NCBI GenBank assembly: GCA_963204715.1
Contig: CAUJHK010000038.1
Coordinates: 1-47,673, forward strand
DNA length: 47,673 nucleotides
Source of the DNA: Pseudomonadota bacterium
GTDB taxonomy: Bacteria > Pseudomonadota > Alphaproteobacteria > Micavibrionales > Micavibrionaceae
Reading direction: 5' to 3'
The notes below the pieces were generated by a model. It was given only the letters and a program-made list of their open reading frames with translations. It searched no databases and had not been told where the DNA came from. The position numbers were made by a program, and so were the translations under genes. Below are positions 27,549 through 37,231 of this stretch, in pieces (within the stretch, counting starts at the first letter, position 1; the number at the start of each line of letters is the position of its first letter).

Positions 27549-28149
27549 TTACCGTGTGACGGTAAATGGAAAATATGGCTCTCGCCCTTCTGATAAGGCG
27601 CGGATACAAATTAGTATTGGCAATCCAAAATATGAAAGCGCGAAAATGCTTACCCTAACTCGGTGGTGCGCCTCTCGGTTTAAAGAAACTGAAATCATTG
27701 TGAGTGATACGTTACAAAGGCATAATCTTACAAATACGGATATGTCTAACGCTTGGAATATAACCCGTGAAGAAGGTGAAAAGTGGTTGCGACGTAATGC
27801 AGTGGCATTAGAGGGCTTTACAATCACCCGTTGGGATTCACTTTTGCATCATCATAACTATGCCATCTCTTTGGACGTTATTGAAGAAAATCTAAAGAGT
27901 GACAAAGCCAATAAAAGCTTTATGGACATGGCACAAGAATTTTCAATACGTCGTAAGGTTCCCATAGAAAATTGCAGGGCCTTTTTAAAAGAAGAGTTGG
28001 CTATCTTTTATTTTATGATGCAAGAACCCGCCGTGGATATTTATGCAGGATCTTGGATTTCAAATATCTTTGAAACCCTCTCACTTCCTGTTTTTAAAGA
28101 TTTACATTGTTTAGAGGTAGATTTTGAAAAACTAAAGCAGAATCGTTAG
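27520..28149 (+). CDS. Divergent tRNA-dependent cyclodipeptide synthase (CDPS)-like protein
   Basis: RIQISIGNPKYESAKMLTLTRWCASRFKETEIIVSDTLQRHNL matches CDPS pattern GIS..NSYF...L..WA..RF....VVV.DT; CRAFLKEELAIF matches the Y-x3-E-L/A-P region. No database search run. Confidence 0.7.
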   Translation: MKVLHQIASDYRVTVNGKYGSRPSDKARIQISIGNPKYESAKMLTLTRWCASRFKETEIIVSDTLQRHNLTNTDMSNAWNITREEGEKWLRRNAVALEGFTITRWDSLLHHHNYAISLDVIEENLKSDKANKSFMDMAQEFSIRRKVPIENCRAFLKEELAIFYFMMQEPAVDIYAGSWISNIFETLSLPVFKDLHCLEVDFEKLKQNR

Positions 28150-28352
28150 ATAAAAAATACCAGATTTTAGGGTTGAACATCTCGCCCGCAAAATCGCCTA
28201 ACACTCCTCATAAATTTCATCCACAAAAATGAATCTTAATCAAACCAAGGGTTTGAAGGGGATGGGGGTTTTCGCCTCTGTTCAGGGCAGGTTTTTTTGT
28301 TTTAGATGGATTATCACATTTGAAAATAAAAAATCTTTTAGGACTTTCGCTT

Positions 28353-28763
28353 ATGGCCAAACCTTCGTCCACTCGTTTTTGCCGCAACAATATCTGTGTA
28401 ACACTGGCCTTTGGGTTTGTGTTTTTCTCGCTGTTTGCGGGGGTGTTTTTTTGCATGCTTAAAAACCCGCGCGCGCTGGCGCAAGACTATGCAAAGCTTG
28501 CAACCATAGCCTTGTCTTACGGTGATGTGGTGGGCGCAAAAGCGGCGGCAGAACAATCCTTAAAACAAAACCCGACCTCCAGACAAAGCTGGGAGGTTAT
28601 GGCGAAAATCCTCCTTGAGAGTGGGGATTCGCGCGGCGCGCAAAAAGCAGCGCGCATCGCAAACGCGCTTGGCCATCCTGCGGGCGGGCAAAACCTTCTT
28701 TACGCCATGCCGGCAGAGTTGCGGCTTAGCTTTTTGGCCATGAGCGATAAGGACATCCGCTAA
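28353..28763 (+). CDS. Membrane-anchored TPR-like protein
   Basis: N-terminal TM then YAKLATIALSYGDVVGAKAAAEQSLKQNPTSRQSWEVMAKILLESGDSRGAQKAARIANALG. Confidence 0.65.
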   Translation: MAKPSSTRFCRNNICVTLAFGFVFFSLFAGVFFCMLKNPRALAQDYAKLATIALSYGDVVGAKAAAEQSLKQNPTSRQSWEVMAKILLESGDSRGAQKAARIANALGHPAGGQNLLYAMPAELRLSFLAMSDKDIR

Positions 28764-29740
28764 TGGTGGCTCCTTACGGCTATGCCTTCACATTTGTGAT
28801 GGGCGTGTTCTCTGTTTTGCTTTTGGGGTGGGATGGCTTTCAGTCTTATTCGTCTGGCTGGGTGTTTGGTTTTCTGGCGGTTATCTGGTCATTGCTGATG
28901 ATGATGCGGCTGATGTCGCTGGCCACGCCAGCGCGGGAGGATAAAACACCATCAAGCACCCTTGCTCAAAAAATTCTCAATTCTTTTTATGAACGGCAAG
29001 AAGAACGCCACCATTATGTTTTGATGAAGTCTATGGGCGGTTCGTTCGTGTTGTTTTTTGCAGGCTTGCTGTGCTTTTTGGGCTGGCAGATATTTTGCGC
29101 GCTCGCCCCCTCCCAAAAGTCTTTTATGGATGGGTTTATGCAGTCCATTTCCGCCTTTCAAGATGGCACATCCTCTAATTTCCGTGCGGTCTATGACTGG
29201 GGGCAAATGTTTATGCTGGCGCTCTCGCTGTCCATGATGGCGTTTGTTTTGCGCACCCATGCGCCCAGCCGCGCGCCCACGCGCTCGATGATGATTGTGG
29301 TGGCCTCTTACGCGGTGGCGGGGCTAATTACGTTTTTGGGTCTTTCGGTGGAGCATGCCGCCAGTTTTTCCCAAAGCGTTTCAAACCCCGATGTAGCAGG
29401 CAGCGGGGCGGGGACGGGCCTGTGGCTGGCGGGTGCTTTATATGGGGATGGCGCGCCCACCATGTTTGAATTGCTGCTCATTGAAACAGGCATCGGCGGG
29501 GTGGCTATGGTGGCCTTTATGATGTTTGTCCCCTTGGGGGCTATCACGCTGGGTGCCCCTTCCAAAAGGGTGGATTCGCTTGTTCTTTCTTGCGCCATGA
29601 TCATTGGCATCTGTTTGATTATCAGTGTCTTTTTGCCCATGTCGCCAGCGCTTGGGGCTTATATGCTGCTCTGTCTGATGGGGCTGTTTTTGGCATGGGG
29701 CGCGGCTGAAATAGGGGTTTACACCCCGCAGCGCGCCTAG
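28763..29740 (+). CDS. Hypothetical polytopic membrane protein
   Basis: 325 aa with many hydrophobic segments; TAATG coupling to the TPR gene. Confidence 0.7.
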   Translation: MVAPYGYAFTFVMGVFSVLLLGWDGFQSYSSGWVFGFLAVIWSLLMMMRLMSLATPAREDKTPSSTLAQKILNSFYERQEERHHYVLMKSMGGSFVLFFAGLLCFLGWQIFCALAPSQKSFMDGFMQSISAFQDGTSSNFRAVYDWGQMFMLALSLSMMAFVLRTHAPSRAPTRSMMIVVASYAVAGLITFLGLSVEHAASFSQSVSNPDVAGSGAGTGLWLAGALYGDGAPTMFELLLIETGIGGVAMVAFMMFVPLGAITLGAPSKRVDSLVLSCAMIIGICLIISVFLPMSPALGAYMLLCLMGLFLAWGAAEIGVYTPQRA

Positions 29741-29783
29741 TGGTTGACAAGCTTCAAAAAATAGAATATATTCCTAAATAGAA

Positions 29784-29808
29784 AAGGCCGAATTGCGCCT
29801 TCTTTCTT
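29784..29808 (+). terminator. Terminator-like hairpin after membrane-protein gene
   Basis: AAGGC-CGAATTGC-GCCTT-CTTTCTTT. Confidence 0.45.
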
Positions 29809-29817
29809 TTGTTTCAC

Positions 29818-29849
29818 CCCGCTGATGCCCTCATCATGCGGGTTTTTTT
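29818..29849 (+). terminator. Rho-independent terminator
   Basis: CCCGC-T-GATG-CCCT-CATC-AT-GCGGG-TTTTTTT. Confidence 0.8.
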
Positions 29850-29875
29850 ATTTTTACATCAAAGGAGTTTTTGAT

Positions 29876-30220
29876 ATGCCCACCCTTCTTCCCACCGATG
29901 CCGACAACAACCCCATCCCCGCCTTGCGCCTAAAATCAGGCGCGGCGCACAGCATTGCGGCAACCACCACCTCCGCCCGCAACACAACCGCCTTTAATGC
30001 GGCGACAAAAGTGGTCAGCTTGTATGCCACCGCGCCCGTCTATGTGCGTTTTGGAGATTCCACTGTTACGGCGGCCGCGACAGACCATTACTTCCCCGAA
30101 GGCTTTTATTATGATTTTGCCATTTCCAGCGGCAGCAATAACAAAGGCGCACGCGCAAGCCATGTGGCCGTGATGGCGGTAACGGGGACAGCCAGCGTTT
30201 ATATCTCGGAAAAAGAGTAA
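29876..30220 (+). CDS. Small phage-like hypothetical protein
   Basis: MPTLLPTDADNNPIPALRLKSGAAHSIAATTTSARNTTAFNAATKVVSLYATAPVYVRFGDSTVTA...; strong RBS AAAGGAG; Thr/Ala-rich beta-type composition like phage structural proteins. Confidence 0.6.
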   Translation: MPTLLPTDADNNPIPALRLKSGAAHSIAATTTSARNTTAFNAATKVVSLYATAPVYVRFGDSTVTAAATDHYFPEGFYYDFAISSGSNNKGARASHVAVMAVTGTASVYISEKE

Positions 30221-30224
30221 AGTG

Positions 30225-30818
30225 TTACAGGCGCGCGCGGGATTTCATGGCGGTGGAGATTGTTCCATCATCTAAAAATTCCAGCGCGCCTCCTACGGGC
30301 ACGCCATGCGCAAGACGGGTGATGTGAAGGTTTAACCCTTCCATATGGTCCATTAAATAATGCGCGGTGGACTGCCCATCCACAGTCGCGCTCAGCGCCA
30401 GAATAACCTCATGGACAACGCCTTCCCGAAGGCGTGTTATCAAAGGCTCTATCGAAAGCTCTTCAGGGCCAACGCCATCCAGCGCGGATAAAACACCGCC
30501 CAGCACATGATACTGTCCTTTGAAAGACCCTGTGCGCTCCACCGCCCACAGGTCAGCAACACTCGCCACCACGCAAAGTGTCTTTTTGTCGCGGCTCACA
30601 TCGCGGCACACACGGCAAGGGTTGTGGGAATCAAGGCTGCCGCACACATCGCAGGTGGTGATAGATTTGGAAGCCTCATCCAGCGCGTTTAAAAGGCTTT
30701 GCAGTTTTTGCCCCTTCGCGCTCAGCAGGTGCAAAGCAATGCGTCGCGCTGAACGGCTGCCAAGGCCAGGCAAGGCGGCCAGCTGTTTGACCAGAATATC
30801 CAATGGGCCATCAAACAT
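30225..30818 (-). CDS. recR: Recombination protein RecR
   Basis: LAALPGLGSRSARRIALHLL, CDVCGSLDSHNPCRVCRD, CVVASVADLWAVERTGSFKGQYHVLGG. Confidence 0.96.
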   Translation of the reverse strand: MFDGPLDILVKQLAALPGLGSRSARRIALHLLSAKGQKLQSLLNALDEASKSITTCDVCGSLDSHNPCRVCRDVSRDKKTLCVVASVADLWAVERTGSFKGQYHVLGGVLSALDGVGPEELSIEPLITRLREGVVHEVILALSATVDGQSTAHYLMDHMEGLNLHITRLAHGVPVGGALEFLDDGTISTAMKSRARL

Positions 30819-30832
30819 TGTACGCTACCATT

Positions 30833-31438
30833 TTAGTTGTTAAACGCTTTGCGGCCCTTGGGGTTGATATAGGCAAACAATCCGTCTTTTTTAAATTTCA
30901 CATCTGTTTGCAGGTTTTTCAAAACCACTTCGGTCACTTCGTTTTGCGCATCCACCACGCGCCACTTTGCAAGGGCGTAAGGGGCTTCGTTGAAAAACAG
31001 CTCCACATAGCCCGCGCCAGGTTCGTCTTTTTGCGCAACGCTCATGACAATCTGCCCGTCTTTTTTATAAAGCTTTGTGACTTGTAAATCTTTCGTCAGG
31101 CTTAAATCTTCCCGCAGCAAAAAATCAGCCAGCGTCTGGCCAATGGGCGCGTTGGACTGCTCCCCCAGCTGGGAATCATAGAAATAAACAAACACACCGT
31201 CCGCCACGATAAAATCTTTGGACTCGTTATAGTCAAAGCGCATCTTCCCCGGGCGGTCGAGGTAGAACTGGCCAGAAAGGCGAGAGCCAAGCGATGAGCT
31301 TTGCGTAAAATCCGCCTGCGCGGTGTGCAGGCCGTTTAAATATTTTTGCGCGCGGATAACCTCAGGGTCACGCACCTGCGCATAGGCTTGGGGGGACAAA
31401 AGGATAAACGCCGCAAGGGCCATAAGGATGTATTTCAT
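30833..31438 (-). CDS. lolA: Outer-membrane lipoprotein carrier protein LolA
   Basis: Signal peptide; YLNGLHTAQADFTQSSS..SGQFYLDRPGKMRFDYN...DGVFVYFYDSQLGE. Confidence 0.9.
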   Translation of the reverse strand: MKYILMALAAFILLSPQAYAQVRDPEVIRAQKYLNGLHTAQADFTQSSSLGSRLSGQFYLDRPGKMRFDYNESKDFIVADGVFVYFYDSQLGEQSNAPIGQTLADFLLREDLSLTKDLQVTKLYKKDGQIVMSVAQKDEPGAGYVELFFNEAPYALAKWRVVDAQNEVTEVVLKNLQTDVKFKKDGLFAYINPKGRKAFNN

Positions 31439-31500
31439 ACCCTTATTGATAAAAGAGAATCACGCCCAAAGAAAGGCGAAAAGATGGTATAAAAATTGTT

Positions 31501-31797
31501 CTATTCAGGTTTGGCTATCAAGGCGCACAATATGGGCTTTAATTCGTCAAGAATGGGAAGCGCTTCTTTTTCCCCAAAAACATCATGGACGGTTTTTGTC
31601 AGGGTTGCGGGTGTAAGATATTTTGCGGTGCTTGAAACAATTCTGTTTGTGGCAATGTTAAGGTTTCCACCAATATCGGTGTCCACACCGCCTAATTCAT
31701 TGGCGCGTGCAAAGGCTTTGTCTGCAAACTCTGTACGAAGTTTTTGCTGCTCTGGCGGCAATTCGGAATATCTGGAAACGGTTTCAATTTTTGTCAT
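31501..31797 (-). CDS. Hypothetical protein
   Basis: About 98-aa ORF; no recognised family. Confidence 0.5.
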   Translation of the reverse strand: MTKIETVSRYSELPPEQQKLRTEFADKAFARANELGGVDTDIGGNLNIATNRIVSSTAKYLTPATLTKTVHDVFGEKEALPILDELKPILCALIAKPE

Positions 31798-31847
31798 AAG
31801 CATCGATTATACAAAATATTATGACATTGCAAGAGAAAAAATTTATG

Positions 31848-31869
31848 AAAAAAAGTGGACTTAGTCCAC
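31848..31869 (-). terminator. Rho-independent terminator downstream of PfkB-family gene
   Basis: Minus strand GTGGAC-TAA-GTCCAC-TTTTTTT. Confidence 0.75.
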
Positions 31870-31977
31870 CAACATTAACCTTTTGCGCAGGCTCTTTGCC
31901 CTTGGCCTGTGAGGCTTTTTCAAAAAACGCCAAACGAACTATTGAACACATAACAACGCATTGAAAACAAACACTAT

Positions 31978-32943
31978 TTAAAATCGTATGGAATGGCGGT
32001 TCACCAGTGGCGGCCTTGCTGTGTCGTGCATCAAAATCACGCGCGCGCAGTTGGAGGCAAATTCCATGGTTTCGGGGATAGGCTTGCCATCCAGCTTGCC
32101 CATAATGAAGCCAGCCATAAACTGGTCGCCCGCGCCCGTTGTGTTTTTGGGGTGTTCTACGGCTTCCACAGGCTGGTGGTGCACATAGTCTTTAAACACA
32201 TAGTACGCGCCCTCGCGGTTGTGGGTCAGCACGCTATCGCATTTTAGGGTTTTTAGTTTTTCTATCGTGTCGTCTATGCCCTTGGTGCCAAACAGATAGG
32301 GCAGGTTGAAATGGTTGCCAATCAAGGTGGTGATAATGCCCGCATCCACAAGGGCGTGGATTTTCTGGGCATAGTGCCGCCCGAAATCTTGGTCCATAAT
32401 TTTCATGATGTGCGGAATTTTATGCTCTTGCACACATTCGAACACGCATTTGGAAACCTCGCTGTTCTGGCCAAACCCATACATATAAATTTCACTGACA
32501 ATCATGCGGGCGGATTTTAAGGAGTCTGTGGTGATGTCCTGCGCGGTTAAATCCCAGCTCGCCCCATCCATATAGGCAAAGGACCGCTCACCATCTGGCG
32601 TGACCAGCACAGCGCACTGTGATGATTCCTTGCGCCCTGCGTTGACATCAGACTTTACGTCAAAATCATTGAAGGAGGATTGCCACAAAGCTTGGAAAGA
32701 ATCATCACCGATCTTGCCAAAAAATTCTGTCTGTAGCCCCATGGTGGCAAGTCCGCACAACACATTGGCGGAACATCCGCCTGGTATAGCATCAAAGCGC
32801 GGCAAGGCTGATCGCAGGCGTGCAAAGGATAAATCATCCATCTTGTGCGCGCGGCCTTTGATAACTTTATGATTGGCCAAAAACGCATCGCTGACATGGG
32901 CGACTAGGTCAATATTGGCAAGGCCTATTCCAACGACATCCAT
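31978..32943 (-). CDS. PfkB-family carbohydrate/adenosine kinase
   Basis: GGCSANVLCGLATMGLQTEFFGKIGDD; NTTGAGDQFMAGFIMG. Confidence 0.92.
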   Translation of the reverse strand: MDVVGIGLANIDLVAHVSDAFLANHKVIKGRAHKMDDLSFARLRSALPRFDAIPGGCSANVLCGLATMGLQTEFFGKIGDDSFQALWQSSFNDFDVKSDVNAGRKESSQCAVLVTPDGERSFAYMDGASWDLTAQDITTDSLKSARMIVSEIYMYGFGQNSEVSKCVFECVQEHKIPHIMKIMDQDFGRHYAQKIHALVDAGIITTLIGNHFNLPYLFGTKGIDDTIEKLKTLKCDSVLTHNREGAYYVFKDYVHHQPVEAVEHPKNTTGAGDQFMAGFIMGKLDGKPIPETMEFASNCARVILMHDTARPPLVNRHSIRF

Positions 32944-32948
32944 CTACA

Positions 32949-35435
32949 CTACCTTTGTCCGACCAGAACTTCACGCTTGCCGACATGGTTTGATTTTCCA
33001 ACCACGCCCTGCTTTTCCATTTCTTCAATAATGCGGGCAGCGCGGTTGTAGCCAATCTGCAAATGACGCTGGATAAAGCTGGTGGAGGCTTTTTGCTCAC
33101 GCGCGACCAAGGCAACGGCTTCGTCGTATAGCTCATCACAGGCTTCGCCGCCACTGCCGCCTTCACCATCGCCGCCTTCAAAATCACCTTCGGTGATGTC
33201 TTCAAGGTAGCTTGGCTCACCTTGGGATTTGAGGAAGTTGACGACGTTCTCAACATCAGAATCAGATGTGAACGGCCCATGCACGCGGGTGATGCGTCCG
33301 CCTGCGGCCATGTAAAGCATGTCGCCCATGCCCAACAACTGCTCCGCGCCGCCCTCATTCAAAATGGTGCGGGAATCGATTTTGCTTGATACGGCAAAGG
33401 ATATACGGGTTGGGAAGTTCGCTTTGATAACGCCCGTGATAACATCCACCGATGGTCGCTGTGTGGCCATGATAAGGTGAATACCTGCCGCCCGCGCCAT
33501 TTGCGCAAGACGCTGGATAGCACCTTCAACATCTTTTCCGGCCACCAGCATCAGGTCGGCAAATTCATCGACGATAACGACAATGTAGGGAAGGTCGGTC
33601 AGGTCAAGCGGTTGTTCTTCGTACACAGGCTTGCCTGTTTCGGGGTCAAACCCTGTTTGCACTTTGCGCATCAACACTTCGCCCTTTTTGCGCGCTTCGG
33701 CAAGGCGGGCGTTATAGCCATCTATGTTGCGCACGCCGAGCTTGGACATGGCGCGGTAACGCTCTTCCATCTCATTCACGGTCCATTTCAAGGCGACCAC
33801 GGCTTTGCCGGGTTCGGTGACGACAGGGGCCAGCAGGTGCGGAATGTCGTCGTAGACGGATAGTTCCAGCATCTTTGGGTCAATCATAATGAAGCGGCAT
33901 TTTTCAGGCGGCAGGCGGTACAGCAATGATAAAATCATGGTGTTCACACCCACCGATTTACCAGACCCTGTTGTCCCTGATACCAGCAGGTGCGGCATGC
34001 GCGCAAGGTCGGCGATAATGGGTTTGCCGCCAATGTCTTTGCCCAATATCAAGGGCAATGCTGCGGTATGCTTCTCGTAATCGCGGGTTGATAGCATGTC
34101 ACGCAAATAAACCGTCTGGCGGATTTTGTTGGGAAGTTCAATCCCGATCACATTGCGCCCTGGCACCACGGCGGCGCGCACAGATATGGCAGACATGGAT
34201 CGGGCGATATCATCAGCCAGTCCAATCACGCGTGATGTTTTTGTTCCTGGCGCGGGTTCGAGTTCATACAACGTGACAACAGGCCCGGGGCTAATGCTTT
34301 TAATCTCGCCCTTGACGTTAAAATCATTGAGTACGTTTTGCAGCAAGGTTGCGTTCATCTGCAAAACTTTTTCATCCACCTTCTGGTTTGTGGGGGTTTC
34401 TTCTGGCTCGCTCAAAAGGTCAAGCGTGGGGAATTCCCACTCGCCACCATCAAATAGCTGGAATCTTTTCTGGCGGGCTTTCACGCCTTTGCCTTTTTCA
34501 AGCTGTCTGGATTTGTTGACGCGGATGGCGGCTAGCGGGCGCTCGTCTTCATCCTCATCCTCTTCTTCGTCACTATCTTCCTCTTCTTCTTCCTCATACT
34601 CATCGGTTTCTTCCTCCTCTTCCTCCTCTTCCTCCTCGTCTTCTTCGTCATCCTCGGTTTCGAGAACATAGTCACCATCATCTTCCATTTGCGGGATAAT
34701 GGGCTTTCTGGCTTTGACGGGCTTTTTCGCAGGGATGTAATCAGAATCCGCGTAATGGTGTACCCAGTCTATAAAGGCTGTGACCTTGTCGTGAATGTAA
34801 TAGCCGCTCGCCATGACAATATTGGCAATCAGCACACACACCCATTTTATTTCATACCATCCCAGAGAGAACGCAACGCATGACAGCGCAAACGCAATCA
34901 CTCCCCACGCGCTTGCCATCAGGCCAAAGCTTCCCAGCGTGCCAGCCATGTCTGTCGTGGCCTGCAAAATTTTCATACCGCCGCTGCCGCCCATATGGGG
35001 CTGCGCCAGCCAGTCGCCTGATGGAATGCGGGCAAAAGCGGCAGAGGCCGCCACAGCTCCAAACACCATCGCGGCAAAGCGCAACCAGAAAGGCGAAAGG
35101 CTTCTGCGCATCAAAAGACATGTGCCCCAGGCAATAAAACCAAAAGCAAAAACCAGCGCGCCAAGGCCTATGGACTGCAGCAATATATCCGCCCATGCCG
35201 CGCCAGAGGCGCCCATCCAGTTCTGGACAGGGGTTGAGGATATGCCCGCCGTGTTGAACGAAGGGTCTGCGCGATTGTAGGAGGCAAGGGAGAGCAAAAG
35301 AAATCCACCCACCACTAGGGAGATGACACCAACCGAATCCACAATCCTGCGCGCCACAAAGGCTTGCGCGCTATCAGGGAAAAGGCGGGTAAGGAAGGTT
35401 TGATTGCTGCGTTTGACTTTATACTTTTTTGCCAT
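32949..35435 (-). CDS. ftsK: DNA translocase FtsK
   Basis: TM N-terminus, very acidic linker, [21 protein letters not shown] Walker [27 protein letters not shown], gamma winged helix. Confidence 0.97.
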   Translation of the reverse strand: MAKKYKVKRSNQTFLTRLFPDSAQAFVARRIVDSVGVISLVVGGFLLLSLASYNRADPSFNTAGISSTPVQNWMGASGAAWADILLQSIGLGALVFAFGFIAWGTCLLMRRSLSPFWLRFAAMVFGAVAASAAFARIPSGDWLAQPHMGGSGGMKILQATTDMAGTLGSFGLMASAWGVIAFALSCVAFSLGWYEIKWVCVLIANIVMASGYYIHDKVTAFIDWVHHYADSDYIPAKKPVKARKPIIPQMEDDGDYVLETEDDEEDEEEEEEEEEETDEYEEEEEEDSDEEEDEDEDERPLAAIRVNKSRQLEKGKGVKARQKRFQLFDGGEWEFPTLDLLSEPEETPTNQKVDEKVLQMNATLLQNVLNDFNVKGEIKSISPGPVVTLYELEPAPGTKTSRVIGLADDIARSMSAISVRAAVVPGRNVIGIELPNKIRQTVYLRDMLSTRDYEKHTAALPLILGKDIGGKPIIADLARMPHLLVSGTTGSGKSVGVNTMILSLLYRLPPEKCRFIMIDPKMLELSVYDDIPHLLAPVVTEPGKAVVALKWTVNEMEERYRAMSKLGVRNIDGYNARLAEARKKGEVLMRKVQTGFDPETGKPVYEEQPLDLTDLPYIVVIVDEFADLMLVAGKDVEGAIQRLAQMARAAGIHLIMATQRPSVDVITGVIKANFPTRISFAVSSKIDSRTILNEGGAEQLLGMGDMLYMAAGGRITRVHGPFTSDSDVENVVNFLKSQGEPSYLEDITEGDFEGGDGEGGSGGEACDELYDEAVALVAREQKASTSFIQRHLQIGYNRAARIIEEMEKQGVVGKSNHVGKREVLVGQR

Positions 35436-35560
35436 GGATCATACTTTTCGCATAAATGCCCAAAGGGAAGCGGGCGGGAGAATCATTTACCCTATTGTAA
35501 CTGCGCAAGGGCCTTTGCTCAAGGAAACACCTGCAAGAAAATGATGAGATTGCCCTATAT

Positions 35561-35585
35561 CCGTTAAGTTTTTATTAACGGTTTT
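35561..35585. terminator. Hairpin CCGTTAA/TTAACGG followed by T-run
   Basis: ccgttaa-gttttta-ttaacgg-tttt in the ftsK / 35648 ORF divergent intergenic region. Confidence 0.4.
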
Positions 35586-35647
35586 GCCTGTACCTTCAAG
35601 GGAACGAAGCGTTTTTAGTCCTCACCGCCCAAACGAGGGGAGCGTCC

Positions 35648-35980
35648 ATGGTACATAACAGCAGTTTCCAGACAGTGTATATCATATATACATTTGACAA
35701 ATATGGTTGCGGGCAAAACTGGAAAAAGCACGCGGAAACGTCCGACCACGCAAAAGCAATGGCCGAATCACAAACCCTCTTTGACACCAAAAAATATAAA
35801 AGGGTGGAGTTAAAGCAAAAATCCTTTAACCCCCACACCTCGCAATGGACAGCGCAAACCACCCATAGCTGGGGGGATAACAAGGGCAAGGCAAAACAGG
35901 TCTTGCTGTCATTTTTAAAACTATGGCTGGGCGCGCTCGGCGCTATGACGGCAGGGTTTTTTCAAACCCAGAAATCCTAG
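35648..35980 (+). CDS. Hypothetical protein
   Basis: 110-aa ORF; no recognised family. Confidence 0.5.
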   Translation: MVHNSSFQTVYIIYTFDKYGCGQNWKKHAETSDHAKAMAESQTLFDTKKYKRVELKQKSFNPHTSQWTAQTTHSWGDNKGKAKQVLLSFLKLWLGALGAMTAGFFQTQKS

Positions 35981-35992
35981 TCTTTTAAAAAC

Positions 35993-36169
35993 CTATTCGT
36001 CCGCAATCACACCCGTCGGGTCTTGTTCCACAAGGTCTGCCACTTGTTCAAAGACATTGGCGTTTTCATCCATCTGGATTTTCAAAGGCGGATTCTGGTC
36101 ACCAATGGTGCGGAAAAAGACGGCTGCATCGCGCAGCAATTTGGCTGATAATTGGGCGTGTGAAATCAT
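35993..36169 (-). CDS. 58-aa hypothetical protein (below ORF-track cutoff)
   Basis: Reverse-strand translation MISHAQLSAKLLRDAAVFFRTIGDQNPPLKIQMDENANVFEQVADLVEQDPTGVIADE*, preceded by AAGGATATTTT. Confidence 0.6.
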   Translation of the reverse strand: MISHAQLSAKLLRDAAVFFRTIGDQNPPLKIQMDENANVFEQVADLVEQDPTGVIADE

Positions 36170-36244
36170 AAAATATCCTTATCACTCTTAACAAAGTACA
36201 TTCAACTATGGCGCAGGAAAGATAGCAACCCCGCCACCCTTTTT

Positions 36245-37099
36245 TTAAAGTCCGCGCCTTGGATGTGCTTCATACGTGCCAAGCACACTGACATCCTTGG
36301 CATAAAAAGCCAACTCTTCCATCGCCAGTTTTAAGCTGGTTTCATCAGGGTGTCCCATGACCTCTACATAAAACTGCGCCACCTGAAACTGTGGGTTCAC
36401 GTAAGATTCCAGCTTGCCCATGTTAATGCCATTGGTGGCAAATCCGCCCATGGCCTTGTAAAGCGCTGCGGGGATGTTGCGGACACTAAAGATAAAACTT
36501 GTGATAAAGACTTTTCCGTCTTCTAACGGCGGCACGTAGGCCTGCGGCGACAAAACCACAAAGCGGGTGGTGTTGTGGTCAGCGTCCTGCACATTGGGGC
36601 GCAGGATATCAAGGTTGTAGATTTGTGCCGCCAGGGTAGAGGCAATAGCGCCATGCGCTTTGTCCATGCGCGTTGAAATTTCCTGCGCTGCGCCCGCCGT
36701 GTCGGCATGGACATGGGGCGTTAGCTTCAGTTCCTTGATGATGTTTTTGCACTGGGGCAGGGCGTGAATATGGGAGTGGACATGTTTTAAGTCCTCGATG
36801 CGTGCGCCCTTGATGCCCAGCAAGGCATGCTCAATTTTTAAAAAATGTTCCCCCACAATAGACAGGCCGCTTTTGGGCATCAGGTGGTGAACATCCGCCA
36901 CACGCCCTGCCAGCGTGTTGTCGATGGGAATCATGGCCAAATCGGTTACGCCTGTCTGCACGGTGGTAAACGCATCTTCAAAGGTGTGACATGGCACAGT
37001 TTCAAGATTCGGGAACATCTCTCGGCACGCAAGGTCAGAATAAGCCCCATGCGCCCCTTGAAACGATATTTTCTTTGCGTTGTTTTTGATGAAAGTCAT
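36245..37099 (-). CDS. pheA: Prephenate dehydratase
   Basis: ISFQGAHGAYSDLACREMFP, MIPIDNTLAGRVADVHHLM, NTTRFVVLS, LESYVNPQFQVAQFYVEVMGH (ACT). Confidence 0.95.
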   Translation of the reverse strand: MTFIKNNAKKISFQGAHGAYSDLACREMFPNLETVPCHTFEDAFTTVQTGVTDLAMIPIDNTLAGRVADVHHLMPKSGLSIVGEHFLKIEHALLGIKGARIEDLKHVHSHIHALPQCKNIIKELKLTPHVHADTAGAAQEISTRMDKAHGAIASTLAAQIYNLDILRPNVQDADHNTTRFVVLSPQAYVPPLEDGKVFITSFIFSVRNIPAALYKAMGGFATNGINMGKLESYVNPQFQVAQFYVEVMGHPDETSLKLAMEELAFYAKDVSVLGTYEAHPRRGL

Positions 37100-37231
37100 T
37101 CCGTCCTTGATTTTTATCTGCTCTAAATTTACACCCTAAATACCGTGTGCACCCCTTGGCGGGGGTCGTACTCTGGTATAGTCTTAAAAAGCAAGCATTT
37201 GCAAGTGGTTATGAAATAAGGAGTGTCCGTT

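Noticed and set aside
34126-34671. Plus-strand ORF ending in a long poly-Ser run
   Set aside because: It is the antisense of the FtsK acidic Glu/Asp linker; the Ser run is an artefact of GAA/GAG reverse complements.
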